Shown: one piece after another, positions 11,901 through 22,750 of the stretch
Layout of the letters: each line of letters starts with the position of its first letter
How positions within the stretch are numbered: position 1 is the first letter of the stretch
NCBI GenBank assembly: GCA_021521415.1
Contig: JAIQDT010004985.1
Coordinates: 124,001 to 188,000 of the forward strand
Source: Bidens hawaiensis
Taxonomy: Eukaryota > Streptophyta > Magnoliopsida > Asterales > Asteraceae
Length of the DNA: 64,000 bases
Direction: 5' to 3'
Position numbers and translations under genes: made by a program
The notes under the pieces: generated by a model
The model's input: only the letters and a program-made list of their open reading frames with translations
Database searches by the model: none
What the model was told of the DNA's origin: nothing

Positions 11901-12665
11901 ATGTCGACGCCACTCTCATCATCATCTGATTCGATGACTCATGCTCACGGGAAGGAACCGCAGTTACCTACCGCATCGCCGCCCCGAGTAGTCCCGGAAC
12001 TCGAAGCTCCCGCACCGAAGAGGCATCGCCTATCCGGAGGCATATACGAAAACGACGTTAGCTGGGATTGGTACCCTAACATGATCAGACGTATGGTCTA
12101 TCGCGAACAAGTTCCCCCGTTACCTCACCCGAACCATCCTGCTTATCCCAACACCCTACCACCCATAACCGAACCTGTAGAGCGAGTTCTCGCAGCTGTT
12201 GTTTCATGTTTGGAGCGTGATGTGGGTTACATGCGCTATACGAGAGCGAACGTTTCCGGACTGTTAAAAGACGGAACCGAGACTAAGGAGGAGATTGCCC
12301 GCATGGCAGCGGCAATGAAGGAAATGCAGGAGGCTAGTGATCAACAGATGAAAATTATGAGGAAGATGCAAGCCGAGATGATAGACTTGCAAGAGCAACT
12401 CCAAGTAGCAAGGACCCGAACAGAGATAGCTCTAGAGCATTGCGATGTCTTACGATTGCAACTTGCTCAGAACGCAGCCGAACCTGAGGCAGAGCCTGAG
12501 GCCGAGCCTGAGGTAGAGCCTGAAGAGGAACCTGAAGAAGACCCCGAAGAGGAGCCTGAGGAGGATCCCGAGGAAGATCCTGAGGAGGAACCCGAAGAAG
12601 AACCGGAGGAAGAACCGGCTGAGGAGGAGGCACACTCAGAGGTATCCTCAGATGATGACATCTAG
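11901..12665 (+). CDS. Extra ORF upstream of gag, coiled-coil plus acidic repeat tail
   Basis: Open from 11826, but I prefer the ATG at 11901 (254 aa), which follows a noncoding-looking start. The N-terminus is Ser/Pro-rich and has a basic KRHR-type stretch. The middle (about residues 110-205) is a long charged helix with coiled-coil spacing (Met, Glu, Gln and Leu heptads). The tail has about twenty Glu-Pro-Glu/Glu-Asp-Pro units ending in Ser-Ser-Asp-Asp-Asp-Ile. It has no gag, protease or polymerase motif. It sits between the primer-binding site and gag, with its own stop and a 249-base gap to gag. It is intact although pol is broken. I do not recognise it; it could be a chromatin-binding or particle-assembly accessory protein, but no function can be assigned. 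Confidence 0.7.
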   Translation: MSTPLSSSSDSMTHAHGKEPQLPTASPPRVVPELEAPAPKRHRLSGGIYENDVSWDWYPNMIRRMVYREQVPPLPHPNHPAYPNTLPPITEPVERVLAAVVSCLERDVGYMRYTRANVSGLLKDGTETKEEIARMAAAMKEMQEASDQQMKIMRKMQAEMIDLQEQLQVARTRTEIALEHCDVLRLQLAQNAAEPEAEPEAEPEVEPEEEPEEDPEEEPEEDPEEDPEEEPEEEPEEEPAEEEAHSEVSSDDDI

Positions 12666-12914
12666 TGATGATGACACCTAGATGGAGGGGTTATCTCCAT
12701 CCGAACTATTATTTTCTATGATTTTAAGGATTGATTGGAAATACTTTGTAGCGAATACAATGGTTTTAATCATGATTTATTAATTAGATTAATATATGGT
12801 TGTGATGTGATGTTGTTTCTTATTTCTTTCTTACCTATCTTTTTATTACATGTATGGTGTGTTGTATATGAAAGAAAAATTCATGTTTAACATTTTATAC
12901 TGTGATTCTAGGAA

Positions 12915-14255
12915 ATGGCTGGAAGAAACGCTGGACAAGGACGTGGTAACATCAACTTGACTGCAGCTGAACTCCAAACTCTGCTGAACGACCATGCAGC
13001 GGCCGCTTTAGCCGCACATGTTCAGAACCAAGCTGGAGGTCCAAGTGGAACGTGTACCTTCAAGAACTACCTTGACTGCAAGCCCAGTACGTTTAAGGGC
13101 ACTGAGGGAGCTATAGGCTTCCTGCGTTGGGCTGAGAAGGCCGAGTCGGCATTTGAGATGTGCAATTGTCCCCCTGCCAGTAGGGTCAAATTTGCTGCTG
13201 GAACACTTGAGGATTCCGCCCTCACTTGGTGGAATTCGAACGTCCAGATCCTTGGATTGGAACTGGCTAACGCGATGAACTGGGAGGAGTTCAAAAACAT
13301 GATGCGAGAGGAGTACTGTCCGAGAGAGGAGATTTCGAAGTTAGAGTCAGAGTTTTGGTCATTAAAGATGGTGGGTTCGGAAATCGAAGCCTACACTACC
13401 CGTTCTCACGAGTTGGCTGTGATGTGTCCGCGGATGGTGGATCCGCCGAGCAAGAGGATCGAAATGTACATTGATGGGTTAGCACCGCAGATTCAGGGCA
13501 TGGTGACGTCTTCCAGACCAGCCACGATTCAACAAGCGATCCGTTTAGCTCACAAACTGACGGATCAAGCTGTGACCCAAGGTGCGTTACCACCTAGGGG
13601 TTCAACCGTTAAAGCCCGTGACAACCCGGGTAATGACAACAACAGCAACAGCAACCCGAGCAGCGTAAAGAGGAAGTTTGACAACACCAGATCCTCGTCC
13701 TCGAATCTCCCACCGCAACAACACTACCGTAAGCCCGAATTCACTCGGAGCTTTAACAATCAGAGTCACAACAACAATAACAACAGTAGCGGGCAGGGTT
13801 CGAGCGGATATGCTGGGAAATATCCGAAGTGCAATAGGTTCAACTATCATCATGTTGGCCAGTGTGACAGTGTCAAGTGTCAAAGATGCGGAAAGATGGG
13901 TCACCAGGCGAAGGAATGTAGAGGAGACCTTGCGGCAAAGGGTGCTCCTAAACCACCTATGACAACGAAGGGATGTTTCGAATGTGGGCAGGAAGGTCAT
14001 TTCAGGAAAGATTGTCCCAAGCTGAAACAGAATGACAACAATGGAGGTAATGGAAGTGGCAGTAGTGGTGGAAGCAATGGCAAAGGAAGAGCGTTTGTAA
14101 TTGGGTCGGGTCAAGCCCGCAATGATCCGCACGTGGTGACTGGTAAGTTCCCTGTAAACGATTGTTTTGCTTCTGTATTGTTTGACACTGGAGCTGATAG
14201 GAGTTTTGTGTCGAAAGCCTTTAGCCAACTCTTAGACTTAACTCCAACTCCGTAA
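12915..14255 (+). CDS. gag: Gypsy gag with two zinc knuckles, running into protease
   Basis: Residues about 50-230 form a retrotransposon gag domain (Thr-Trp-Trp-Asn, Trp-Glu-Glu-Phe and Glu-Glu-Tyr-Cys-Pro-Arg-Glu motifs). An Asn/Ser-rich linker follows, then two CCHC knuckles (near 13878 and 13978: Cys-Gln-Arg-Cys-Gly-Lys-Met-Gly-His and Cys-Phe-Glu-Cys-Gly-Gln-Glu-Gly-His). The last 60 residues enter the aspartic protease with Leu-Phe-Asp-Thr-Gly-Ala-Asp-Arg. The frame stops at 14253-14255; the rest of the protease lies in the +1 frame, so there is a frameshift here. The start ATG lies 10 bases after an AG that could also be a splice acceptor. Confidence 0.9.
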   Translation: MAGRNAGQGRGNINLTAAELQTLLNDHAAAALAAHVQNQAGGPSGTCTFKNYLDCKPSTFKGTEGAIGFLRWAEKAESAFEMCNCPPASRVKFAAGTLEDSALTWWNSNVQILGLELANAMNWEEFKNMMREEYCPREEISKLESEFWSLKMVGSEIEAYTTRSHELAVMCPRMVDPPSKRIEMYIDGLAPQIQGMVTSSRPATIQQAIRLAHKLTDQAVTQGALPPRGSTVKARDNPGNDNNSNSNPSSVKRKFDNTRSSSSNLPPQQHYRKPEFTRSFNNQSHNNNNNSSGQGSSGYAGKYPKCNRFNYHHVGQCDSVKCQRCGKMGHQAKECRGDLAAKGAPKPPMTTKGCFECGQEGHFRKDCPKLKQNDNNGGNGSGSSGGSNGKGRAFVIGSGQARNDPHVVTGKFPVNDCFASVLFDTGADRSFVSKAFSQLLDLTPTP

Positions 14256-17200
14256 GTTAAAACTGTCAGGTCATGTCTTTGATATCGACCTTATTCCTTT
14301 TACGCTTGGTAGTTTCGATGTCGTGGTCGTCATGGACTGGTTATCCGAGAACCGAGCGGAGATTATATGTCACGACAAGATAGTACACATTACTACCCCT
14401 TCCGGCAAGATCATTTCGGTCCGCGGTGAGAGAAGCGGCATGACCACCAGCGTCATTACCCTCATGAAGGCGCAGAAGTATCTACGAAAGGGTCACCCGG
14501 CAATTTTGGCGTAGATTGTTGAGAAACCAGCGGAGGAGAAACGAATCGAAGATATACCTGTTGTGAGAGATTTTCCGGAAGTTTTCCCGGAGGATTTGCC
14601 CGGACTCCCTCCTGTACGACAAGTCGAATTCCAAATCGAGTTGACCCCCGGTGCAGCACCCATAGCACGAGCCCCGTATCGGCTCGCACCGGCGGAGCTT
14701 CAGGAGTTGTCCACTCAGTTGCAAGATTTGTTGGATAAGGGTTTTATCCGACCTAGCTCATCGCCATGGGGAGCCCCTGTCTTGTTTGTCCGAAAGAAGG
14801 ACGGGACTTTCCGCATGTGTATCGACTACCGGGAGTTGAACAAGGTGACGGTCAAGAACCGTTATCCTTTACCCCGAATTGATGATTTGTTTGACCAGCT
14901 TCAAGGATCGAGTTATTACTCGAAGATCGATCTGCGATCTGGTTATCACCAACTAAGAGTGCGCGAAGAAGATATCTCAAAGACGGCTTTCAGAACACGG
15001 TATGGTCACTACGAGTTTTCGGTTATGCCTTTTGGCCTAACCAACGCACCAGCCGTATTTATGGATCTTATGAATCGAGTATGCAAGGCGTATCTCGACA
15101 AGTTTGTGATTGTTTTCATCGATGATATTCTCGTCTACTCCAAGAACGAAGCTGACCATGAAGAACACCTAAGGGTGATTCTGGAATTATTGAAGAAGGA
15201 ACAACTATATGCTAAACTCTCGAAATGTGAGTTTTGGCTTCGTGAGGTTCACTTTTTAGGACATGTGATCAACGAGAATGGTATCCATGTCGATCCCGGT
15301 ATGGTAGAGGCCATCAAAAACTGGGAAGCACCTAAGACTCCGACTGAGGTGCGGCAATTCCTAGGTCTGGCCAGCTACTACCGGCATTTCATCGAGGGAT
15401 TTTCAAAGATTGCTCAACCCCTCACCGCTTTGACTCACAAAGGCACTAAGTACAATTGGGGTGACGCGCAAGAATCCGCTTTTCAACTGTTGAAAACCAA
15501 ACTCTGCAGCGCCCCTATTCTAGCCCTCCCCGAGGGAACGGAAAATTTTGAGGTACACTGTGACGCATCTATACAAGGTCTCGGTTGTGTGCTGATGCAA
15601 CTCGAGAAGGTTATAGCTTACGCCTCTCGACAACTACGGGTTCACGAGAAGAACTACACGACCCATGATTTGGAACTCGGAGCTGTGGTGTTTGCCCTTA
15701 AGATATGGAGGCATTACTTGTACGGTACCAAGTTTACCATTTACACCGACCACAAGAGTCTCCAACATATCTACGATCAGAAGGAGCTGAACATGCGACA
15801 GCGTCGTTGGGTCGAGCTGCTTAAGGATTATGATTGTGCCATCAAGTACCACCCTGGCAAGGCCAATGTAGTGGCCGACGCCCTCAGCAGAAAAGAAACA
15901 GATAAACCCAGACGAGTGCGAGCATTGCAACTCACGATTCATGCCAGCTTACCCGATCAAATTCGCGAGGCGCAACACGAAGCTTTGAAAGATGATAAAC
16001 TTCCATCGAAACTCATGCGGGGCATGAACAAGCAACTTGAAACCAAATCGGACGGGGTCCGATATTTTGAGAACCGGATTTAGGTTCCACGGTTCGGAGA
16101 GTTGAGAACTCTGGTGATGGACGAAGCTCACAAGTCCCGATATTCTATCCACCTTGGCTCAGATAAAATGTATCATGATTTAAAGGCACTTTACTGGTGG
16201 CCGAACATGAAGGCCGACATTGCCACCTACGTGAGCAAATGCTTGACTTGTGCCAGAGTTAAAATAGAATACCAAAAACCATCTGGTCTACTGCAACAAC
16301 CGGAACTCCCTATGTGGAAATGGGAACACATCTCAATGGATTTTATCACGGGTTTACCTAAGACACCGACGGGACGCGATACCATCTGGGTGATCGTTGA
16401 CCGGTTGACTAAGTCTGCACACTTCTTAGCGATTAAGGAATCGGACAAAATGGAAAGACTGACTCGCGTTTACATGAAAGAAGTGGTGTCTAGACACGGA
16501 GTGTCTGTCTCAATTATTTCTGATCGAGATTCTCGTTTCACTTCGCACTTTTGGAAGTCGCTGCAAAGCGCACTAGGCACCCGTCTTGATATGAGCACAG
16601 CATACCATCCTCAGACGGATGGGCAAAGTGAACGAACTATTCAGACCCTGGAGGATATATTGCGTGCATGCGTGTTGGATTTCGGAAAAAATTGGGAACC
16701 TCACTTACCTTTGGTAGAGTTTTCGTATAATAACAGCTACCACGCAAGTATTAAAGCAGCGCCGTTTGAAGCGCTGTACGGACGGAAGTGTCGATCACCA
16801 CTCTGCTGGGCAGAGGTGGGTGACAGCCAAATCACTGGTCCAAAACTGGTACTCGAAACCTCGGAAAAGATTGTTCAAATCCGAAATCGCATGGCAGCAG
16901 CACGAGATCGCCAAAAGAGTTACGCCGACAAGCGCCGAATTTCAAGTGAACGATCAAGTGTTACTCAAAGTCTCACCTTGGAAAGGTGTGGTTCGCTTTG
17001 GTAAGCGAAACAAACTCAACCCACGATATGTTGGTCCCTATCGAATAACTGAGTGCATTGGTCTAGTGGCGTACCGACTGGACCTACCAACGGAACTCAG
17101 TGGCGTACAAAATGTATTCCACGTGTCCAATTTGAAGAAATGCTTATCCGATGAAAACCAAGTAGTCCCTTTGGAGGAACTGCAAGTTGATGAACATTTA

Positions 17201-17341
17201 CGCTTCATTGAGGAACCAGTCGAGGTTTTGGATTGGGAAACCAAAACGCTCAAGCACAGCAAAATTCCAATCGTTAAGGTTCGTTGGAACTCGAGACGTG
17301 GACCGGAGTTCACGTGGGAATGCGAGGATCAAATGATGTAA
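14256..17341 (+). pseudogene. pol: Gypsy pol: protease end, RT, RNase H, integrase, chromodomain
   Basis: Order: protease remainder (14256-14511), RT with Phe-Ile-Asp-Asp-Ile-Leu catalytic motif near 15116, RNase H with Asp-His-Lys-Ser-Leu near 15751, integrase with HHCC zinc domain near 16130-16250 and core acids in MDFITG (16336), SDRDSRF (16519) and the QSERTI glutamate (16627), then the GPY/F-like KLNPRYVGPY and a chromodomain-like C-terminus (VEVLDW..VKVRWN..FTWE) near 17218-17330. Breaks: a frame change at about 14253, in-frame stops at 14512-14514 and 16081-16083, and a frame change at about 16930. So it is non-functional as read, while all catalytic residues are still present. It would otherwise copy and insert the element; chromodomains guide insertion to marked chromatin. 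Confidence 0.92.
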
Positions 17342-17428
17342 AAGTATCCTCACCTTTTTTAAGGGCTGACCAAACACTGAAAACCGCGAAACCCGGCAAA
17401 CCGTCAGAAATCACCGGAGGTATGAATT

Positions 17429-17557
17429 AAATTTCGGGACGAAATTTCTTTCTACTAGGGGATGATATGACAAACTGAAAATTTTTCATACTTTTTCAGA
17501 CACTCATCACGACTTAACTCAAATTTTCGGGACGAAAATTCTTTAACATGGGAATGA
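17429..17557 (+). other. Duplicated pre-LTR segment with polypurine tracts
   Basis: Two near copies, about 90 bases apart, of TCGGGACGAAAT followed by a purine-rich tract and TGATGACA-like or TGTGACAA-like sequence (GGGGATGATATGACAA at 17457, GGAATGATGTGACAA at 17551). Only the second is followed by the full LTR. The first looks like a partial copy of the PPT-LTR junction. Confidence 0.65.
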
Positions 17558-20199
17558 TGTGACAATCGTCAATTTCAGGTTAACTCCGTTAACTCAACTC
17601 CGTCAATTCAAACTTAAGATCACTGAATCTATAACGCACACTTCATTACATTTAAACTAGGGTTTAAATGACGCTTAACACTTACTACATGTGTAGTCTT
17701 TCGGGAATTGCACCGAAACGCAAACGAGTTGACGCAAACGATTGGTGAATAAACGAAAAACGTCAAAACATTAATTATGTGATAATTATGTGTTAGACTT
17801 ATGTGTTGTGTGATAGCATGGTTATAAACGTTAACTCAAGATGTAGACTAGTTATTTAAGTTAGAAAAACAACAATTGATAGTGGAGGGACTTGAGTGTA
17901 ACTTATTATTATTATAAATATATCATTAACAACTAAACCCTAACTTATTTTCTTTTCTCCCAACCCCGATCGGAACCCAAGCCCCCTCCCCTTGGCTGCC
18001 GTCGACTATACACACACATACAACCATCAAATCAAGCCCTTGATTGAAGAATTAGGTGCTAGGAAGGTATAATCGATTATCCTATACATCCTTATTACTT
18101 GATTTTGATGTTTAATGGGTTAATTGAAAACCCTAATGAGCCGATTTTGTGTGTGTGTATAGTTAATATGATTGTTGTTGATTGGATAATGATTTGATAA
18201 CTAGATTGGATATTGTTACATGTAAATTGTGGTGTCTTTGATTTGAGTTCAAACAAAAACCCTAATCATGTATGTAATGTGTAATTGATGTGCATGGATG
18301 GTGTTTATGGAGTCTAGAGTGTTATATAAATGCATGATAGTTCATAGATTGTTAATATGTTGAGTTTGGATGCAAACAGTTTGTGGACAGAATGTGTTAT
18401 TGATGTTTAAGTGACTGTAACGAAGTGTAAATGTGAAAATTGGTTGAGATTATTGATACTACAGTAAACTAGGTTGAGTCTAGTTTCTAAAGAATATAAA
18501 CTTGTAATTTTTTGACAAGTAAAAGTTAACTTTTATGATTTTACAAAAACGTTGTGCAAAGCTGAGCTGTTAGACCTGCTGTTAGGTTGTTTTGTAAATG
18601 TTATATCTCATGAACTACGAGACCAATTGGGTTGGTTCCACTTCTGGAAGTTGACTTATTGAGTTAGGAACCTAACCCAAGTGGTCTTGCATTTATTGGA
18701 TTTTTCGTTTAACGGGAATTTCAAATAACATTCTGTTGCACATGAACTTGACTGTTATGAGTTTGCTGTAATGATTTGATGATTGTCAGAAAACTATGTG
18801 GAGTAAAAATATAATAAAATATGTTCTGGAAACCTAAGACATATATTCTTCTGTGATGATTTTTGGTAAATTTATTGAGATGCTATGCTCGGTGGAATAG
18901 TACAATCTTTCAAGTAAAATTTCTGTCTCGGTGAAACTAGCTGCTGAGTTTTGTGAAAATGCATGAAACATGATACTTGCTATATAATTGTTATGTTTTG
19001 ACCAAATTGCCCTTGCGGGGAATAATTGCTAATTGATTGTCATGATTTGACCAAATTGCCCTCCTGGGGAATAATGGCTAGTTAATTGTCATGTGTTGAC
19101 CAAAATGCCCTTACGGGGAGTAATTGCTAGTGATGTACTTTATGAATACATGACACGTATATAATTACTTACACATGTAACGTGTCACAAATACATTTGT
19201 TAAAGTCACACACGATTCATAAACGAAACACGAAACATGTTATGTGCATAGGTATTATGTGCCGGGTCTAGAGACTCGATAATATTCCGACACTTAGAAA
19301 AATCTCTTTGTTGTTTTAGAACGCTAGAGAGAGTTTTTCTGTGACGCGCATCTTGGTGATTTAATTTGGGAATTTCTTCGCAAACAGTGAGTTTCACTTT
19401 CCCCTTTTAAACTGTTTTCAAACGCTTTTCACTTGGGGGAGATAACATACTCCGAAACGCATTTGAGATTTTGTTAATATAGATTATATATCACTTGTAA
19501 AGACTAAGTGGCAAACGCGTAAACTAAAGTCCTTCATAACATCGAACCGGTTAATATTTGGATAATAGCGAGTCACTGTTGAGTAGTACTACTGGGTTTG
19601 ACAAACCCCACCCAACGCTAAACTCGACTGGAGGTCGAGCGGGTGTAATCTTGGCTAAACACATACCGTGGTCTGGATGACCTGGTGGCAAGGCAATTGA
19701 TAAACAGTCAGCTTCGGTGTCGAACACTTAGTGATACTTATTTTATAGGCTAGCTACCTATAGATATATAATTGACATAACACTATCTGGTAACGCTTAA
19801 CGCAAAACGCTGTAACGCAAAACGCTTAACGCAACACGCTGAACGCAAACGCTAATCGCTTTATTTTTATTTAAACTTGTGAACTCACCAACCTTGTGTT
19901 GACACTTTTAGTATGTTATTCTCAGGTAGCCGAGGCGGGCGCGCGGTTTAGGAACATGCATTGCTTGAAAACCCTTTTGTTATGCAAACTTATTTTTAAC
20001 TTTTATCATTGGTTTTAAGTCTTCCTGCGTGACGCAACTTTTGATTAAAGGTTTTTACGCTTCCGCATTTATTTACTCGTAAACGTTTTCATGGTTTTGA
20101 AACCTTGTTTTATGGTTTGATTATAACTGATGATTCCGATCCTGTTAGTTCACACCCTCTGACTGTAAAACTCCGTTAGTGGATTTTGAGGGTGTGATA
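17558..20199 (+). repeat. 3' LTR of the chromovirus
   Basis: It matches 9082-11723 over its whole length with no net length change. Examples of differences: 17579 (G for A), 17997 (C for T), 20168 (T for G). It ends GGTGTGATA and is followed by the target duplication GTATC. The open frame 19206-19397 on the minus strand is a chance frame, also present in the 5' LTR. Confidence 0.95.
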
Positions 20200-20204
20200 G
20201 TATC

Positions 20205-21100
20205 AAAGGCCACTGAAAATAAAACCAAATTGTGGCACAGGAAGCTTTGTCATATCAACTTAAAGAACATGAGCAAACTTGTTAAGGGTGAACATGTAAT
20301 TGGTTTACTTACAAGGGAGTTCAAACTTGATGACAATTGCATCTCATGTCAAAAGGGTAAGCATCACAAGTCATCTCGCTATACAAAACTCATAAATACA
20401 ATTGATCAAGTGCTTGAAATGCTTCACATGGATATCTTTGGTCCTATGAGTGGTCCATGTACTAGCAAAATGAGATATTGTTTAGTGATAATTGATGATT
20501 TTTCAAGATATACTTGGGTTTATTTCCTAAGTATCAAAGTTGAAGCTGAGGAACTAATTAAGGGATGTGTGACAAGGGTTGAGAATCAATTGGATACAAG
20601 GGTGAAAGTAATGAGAAGTGACAATGGGACTGAGTTCATGATTGGGGTCATGGATGAGTTTTGCAATGCAAAAGGAATTCTTCAACAGTTCATTGCCACA
20701 AGAACTCCTGAACAAAATGGGGTTGCAGAGAGAAGAAATAGAACACTTATTGAGGCTCCAAGGACCATGCAAGAGATGCTTTCTTGCCTGTCACCTTTTG
20801 GGCAGAAGCAATCAACACTGCTTGTTATGTTCAAAATAGAGTCCTTCTCAACAAAAGTCAAAACAAGACTCTTTATGAGATTTTGTTTAAAAGAAAGCCC
20901 TACATCAAGTTTCTCAAGCCATTTGGGTGCGAATGCTCACTTTTGAACACTAAAGACTATCTTAACAAGTTTCAATCTAAATCCTTGGATTGTTTCTTTG
21001 TTGGATATTAAACATACTCAAAAGCTTACAGAGTCCATGTGAAAGATCATTTGAGTGTGATTGAATCATCAGATATAATATTCAATAAAAATTAGTTCAA
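20205..21100 (+). pseudogene. Copia integrase, second half of the split element
   Basis: Continues the copia element after the nested chromovirus. An HHCC zinc domain (TrpHisArgLysLeuCysHis ... CysIleSerCysGln, 20230-20360) is followed by the integrase core: Asp in HMDIFG (20427), Asp in RSDNGTEF (20617) and Glu in QNGVAERRN (20728). A frameshift near 20800 moves the reading to the frame of 20784-21011, which carries the conserved KPFGCE and FVGY segments; a stop follows at 21009. The element ends near 21100. Reverse transcriptase, RNase H and the 3' LTR are missing, so it was truncated by deletion. Confidence 0.85.
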
Positions 21101-21504
21101 CACAGTTGATGGAGCTTCATGATCATAATGATTCTTAAGACCAAAATATAAGATTTTTATCATAAAATTACATGATCATGAAGAACAACTTATGAACAAG
21201 TATGAACATTCAAGGTAAAATCAAAACAAAAGCATGAAATGGTAAAAACTTACTTGTTAGTTCTATTAAGCTTAAGAAAATAATGTACTGAGGTGTGAAA
21301 AAGATGGAAAATTAATCCTCCTTTTATAGTGAATTTTAGAGTGATTATGTTTTATATTATTTAATAAATTAAATCATGTTTAATATAACTAAAACACAAA
21401 TTAAAATTAGTTTAATGGGGTTTTTAAAAGGTGTCACTATTTTAATCATTTTTTTTAATTAAAACATTCATTAGTTTTTATTAGTTAAGTAACATATGCA
21501 AAGA
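21101..21504. other. AT-rich DNA, nothing recognisable
   Basis: Follows the broken end of the copia element. I see no coding frame, terminal repeats or splice pattern. Confidence 0.4.
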
Positions 21505-21684
21505 TGATGATGATGATGATAATAATAATAATAATAATAATAAAAGTAGCGGTAGCGGTAGCGGTAGCGGTAGCGGTAGCGGTAGCGGTAGCGGTAGCGG
21601 TAGTAGTAGAACTACTACTACTACAATAGTGGTGGTGGTGGTGGTAGTAGTAGTAGCAGTAGTAGCAGTAGCAGCAGTAGTAAA
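21505..21684. repeat. Compound microsatellite with a hexanucleotide core
   Basis: Blocks in order: (GAT)n, (AAT)n, about nine copies of GTAGCG from 21546, then (TAG)n, (ACT)n, (GGT)n and mixed (AGT/AGC)n. Frames through it give homopolymer-like peptides and are not genes. Confidence 0.95.
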
Positions 21685-21738
21685 TTGCATGGGACATGTA
21701 CATGAATATTTGATCTTGATTATGATTTTTTTAAATGA

Positions 21739-21920
21739 GTATGCAATACTACAATGGTGGTGAAAAGTATAATTACATAGAAATGATCACAGAAAATACA
21801 TGAAACGAAAATTGAGATTAATTAATAATATTATAAAAAAATATATAAATTCAAATAGAAACAAAATCGAAAATTTAAGACGGGTCGGGTTTTCGTTTTT
21901 GAAAATTATTGAATGCTACA
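21739..21920. repeat. Dispersed repeat, copy 2 (LTR-end-like)
   Basis: Direct repeat of 1-180 with about one difference in ten bases. It ends near GAATGCTACACA, where the Tat integrase fragment begins, so the two were joined by insertion or deletion. Confidence 0.75.
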
Positions 21921-22750
21921 CACGTATTCCCCAATTTTGAGCGTGCTTGTTTTGACTCTGCTGTTACAATATTTTTCGAGTTGGTGCTTGTATTTTTATC
22001 TTCTTTAATTGCTTCAAACTCTCTTCTTTCTTTTAGCAAATCCAAACTCAAGCGTAGTTGTTCATCGTTGTTTTCTTCAATTAACAATACCCTCGTGGAT
22101 CGGAGCCCAATTTCCGCCGGTATCATTTCTCTAGTTCCATAGGTGAGGCTGGACGGGGTTTCATCGTGGTTTCTCCTCTTTAGGGTTATGTATGCCCACA
22201 AGACATGTGCTACCGATGTAAATATTTGTTTTATTTGTAGCTCCGTGAAACAATCTTGCAGGTTTTTATACGCGAACTGGGTACCATTATCATTGACCAT
22301 CGTTTATGGTAACCCTAAGCGGCATTTGATTAATTCCCAAATGAATTTCTTGATGGTGATAGTGCTAATAGATGCCAGGGGTTTTGGCCCGACCCACTTT
22401 GTGAAGTAATCAATCGCGACTACTAAAAACTTCACGCTTACTGGCACCTCAGAGAATGGGCCCATGATGTCAATGGCCTATTTATGGAATGGCCATACGG
22501 AAGAGACTAGGTTTAGATCGTTCTTGGGTCGGAGAGTGTTGGGTGCATGTTGTTGGCATGAGTCGCACTTCCGCAGCTCTTTCACGTCATCCATGTGCAT
22601 GTCGGGCCAATAATAGCCGGCATTGGTGATCTTTGCCACGACCGTTTTGGGTCCCGCATGCTATCCAGAAATCCCTTCGTAGATCTCCCGTATCAGATAG
22701 TTGACATCTTTAGCATCTACGCAGCGGAGCAGTGTGCCTAGGAATGATCT
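21905..22750 (-). pseudogene. Tat-type gypsy integrase fragment with internal deletion
   Basis: Read on the minus strand from 22750 it shows a zinc-binding Cys-Asp-Ser-Cys-Gln-Gln-His (about 22565), the first catalytic Asp in Asp-Ile-Met-Gly-Pro-Phe (about 22465), a Tyr-Phe-Thr-Lys-Trp motif, and the second catalytic Asp in Val-Asn-Asp-Asn-Gly-Thr-Gln-Phe (about 22290). The frame 22300-21875 then goes from Phe-Thr-Ser-Val-Ala-His straight to Val-Leu-Trp-Ala-Tyr, skipping the segment where this family has its catalytic Glu. It ends with the Thr-Tyr-Gly-Thr-Arg-Glu-Met-Ile-Pro-Ala-Glu-Ile-Gly motif typical of Tat/Ogre/Retand elements. In-frame stops are also present. No other part of the element is nearby. 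Confidence 0.8.

Larger units (their letters stand above)
9082..20199 (+). mobile_element. Complete Ty3/gypsy chromovirus (Tekay-like), nested in copia
   Basis: Two 2642-bp LTRs in direct orientation, TG..CA ends (the 3' copy ends TA after a C to T change), a primer-binding site, an extra ORF, gag, pol with chromodomain, and the target-site duplication GTATC at 9077-9081 and 20200-20204. By eye the LTRs differ at about 21 positions (0.8 percent), so the insertion is recent. Despite this, pol has two in-frame stops and two frameshifts. The element divides the older copia reading frame between protease and integrase. RT sequence and chromodomain resemble the Tekay/Del clade; the clade call is from remembered motifs. 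Confidence 0.95.

Noticed and set aside
12355..12661. Antisense frames opposite the acidic tail (Gly-Ser or Leu/Arg/Pro repeats)
   Set aside because: They are shadows of the Glu-Pro codon repeat of the plus-strand ORF.
21481..21703. Frames giving poly-Leu/Thr/Ala/Tyr peptides
   Set aside because: They are translations of the trinucleotide and hexanucleotide microsatellite.
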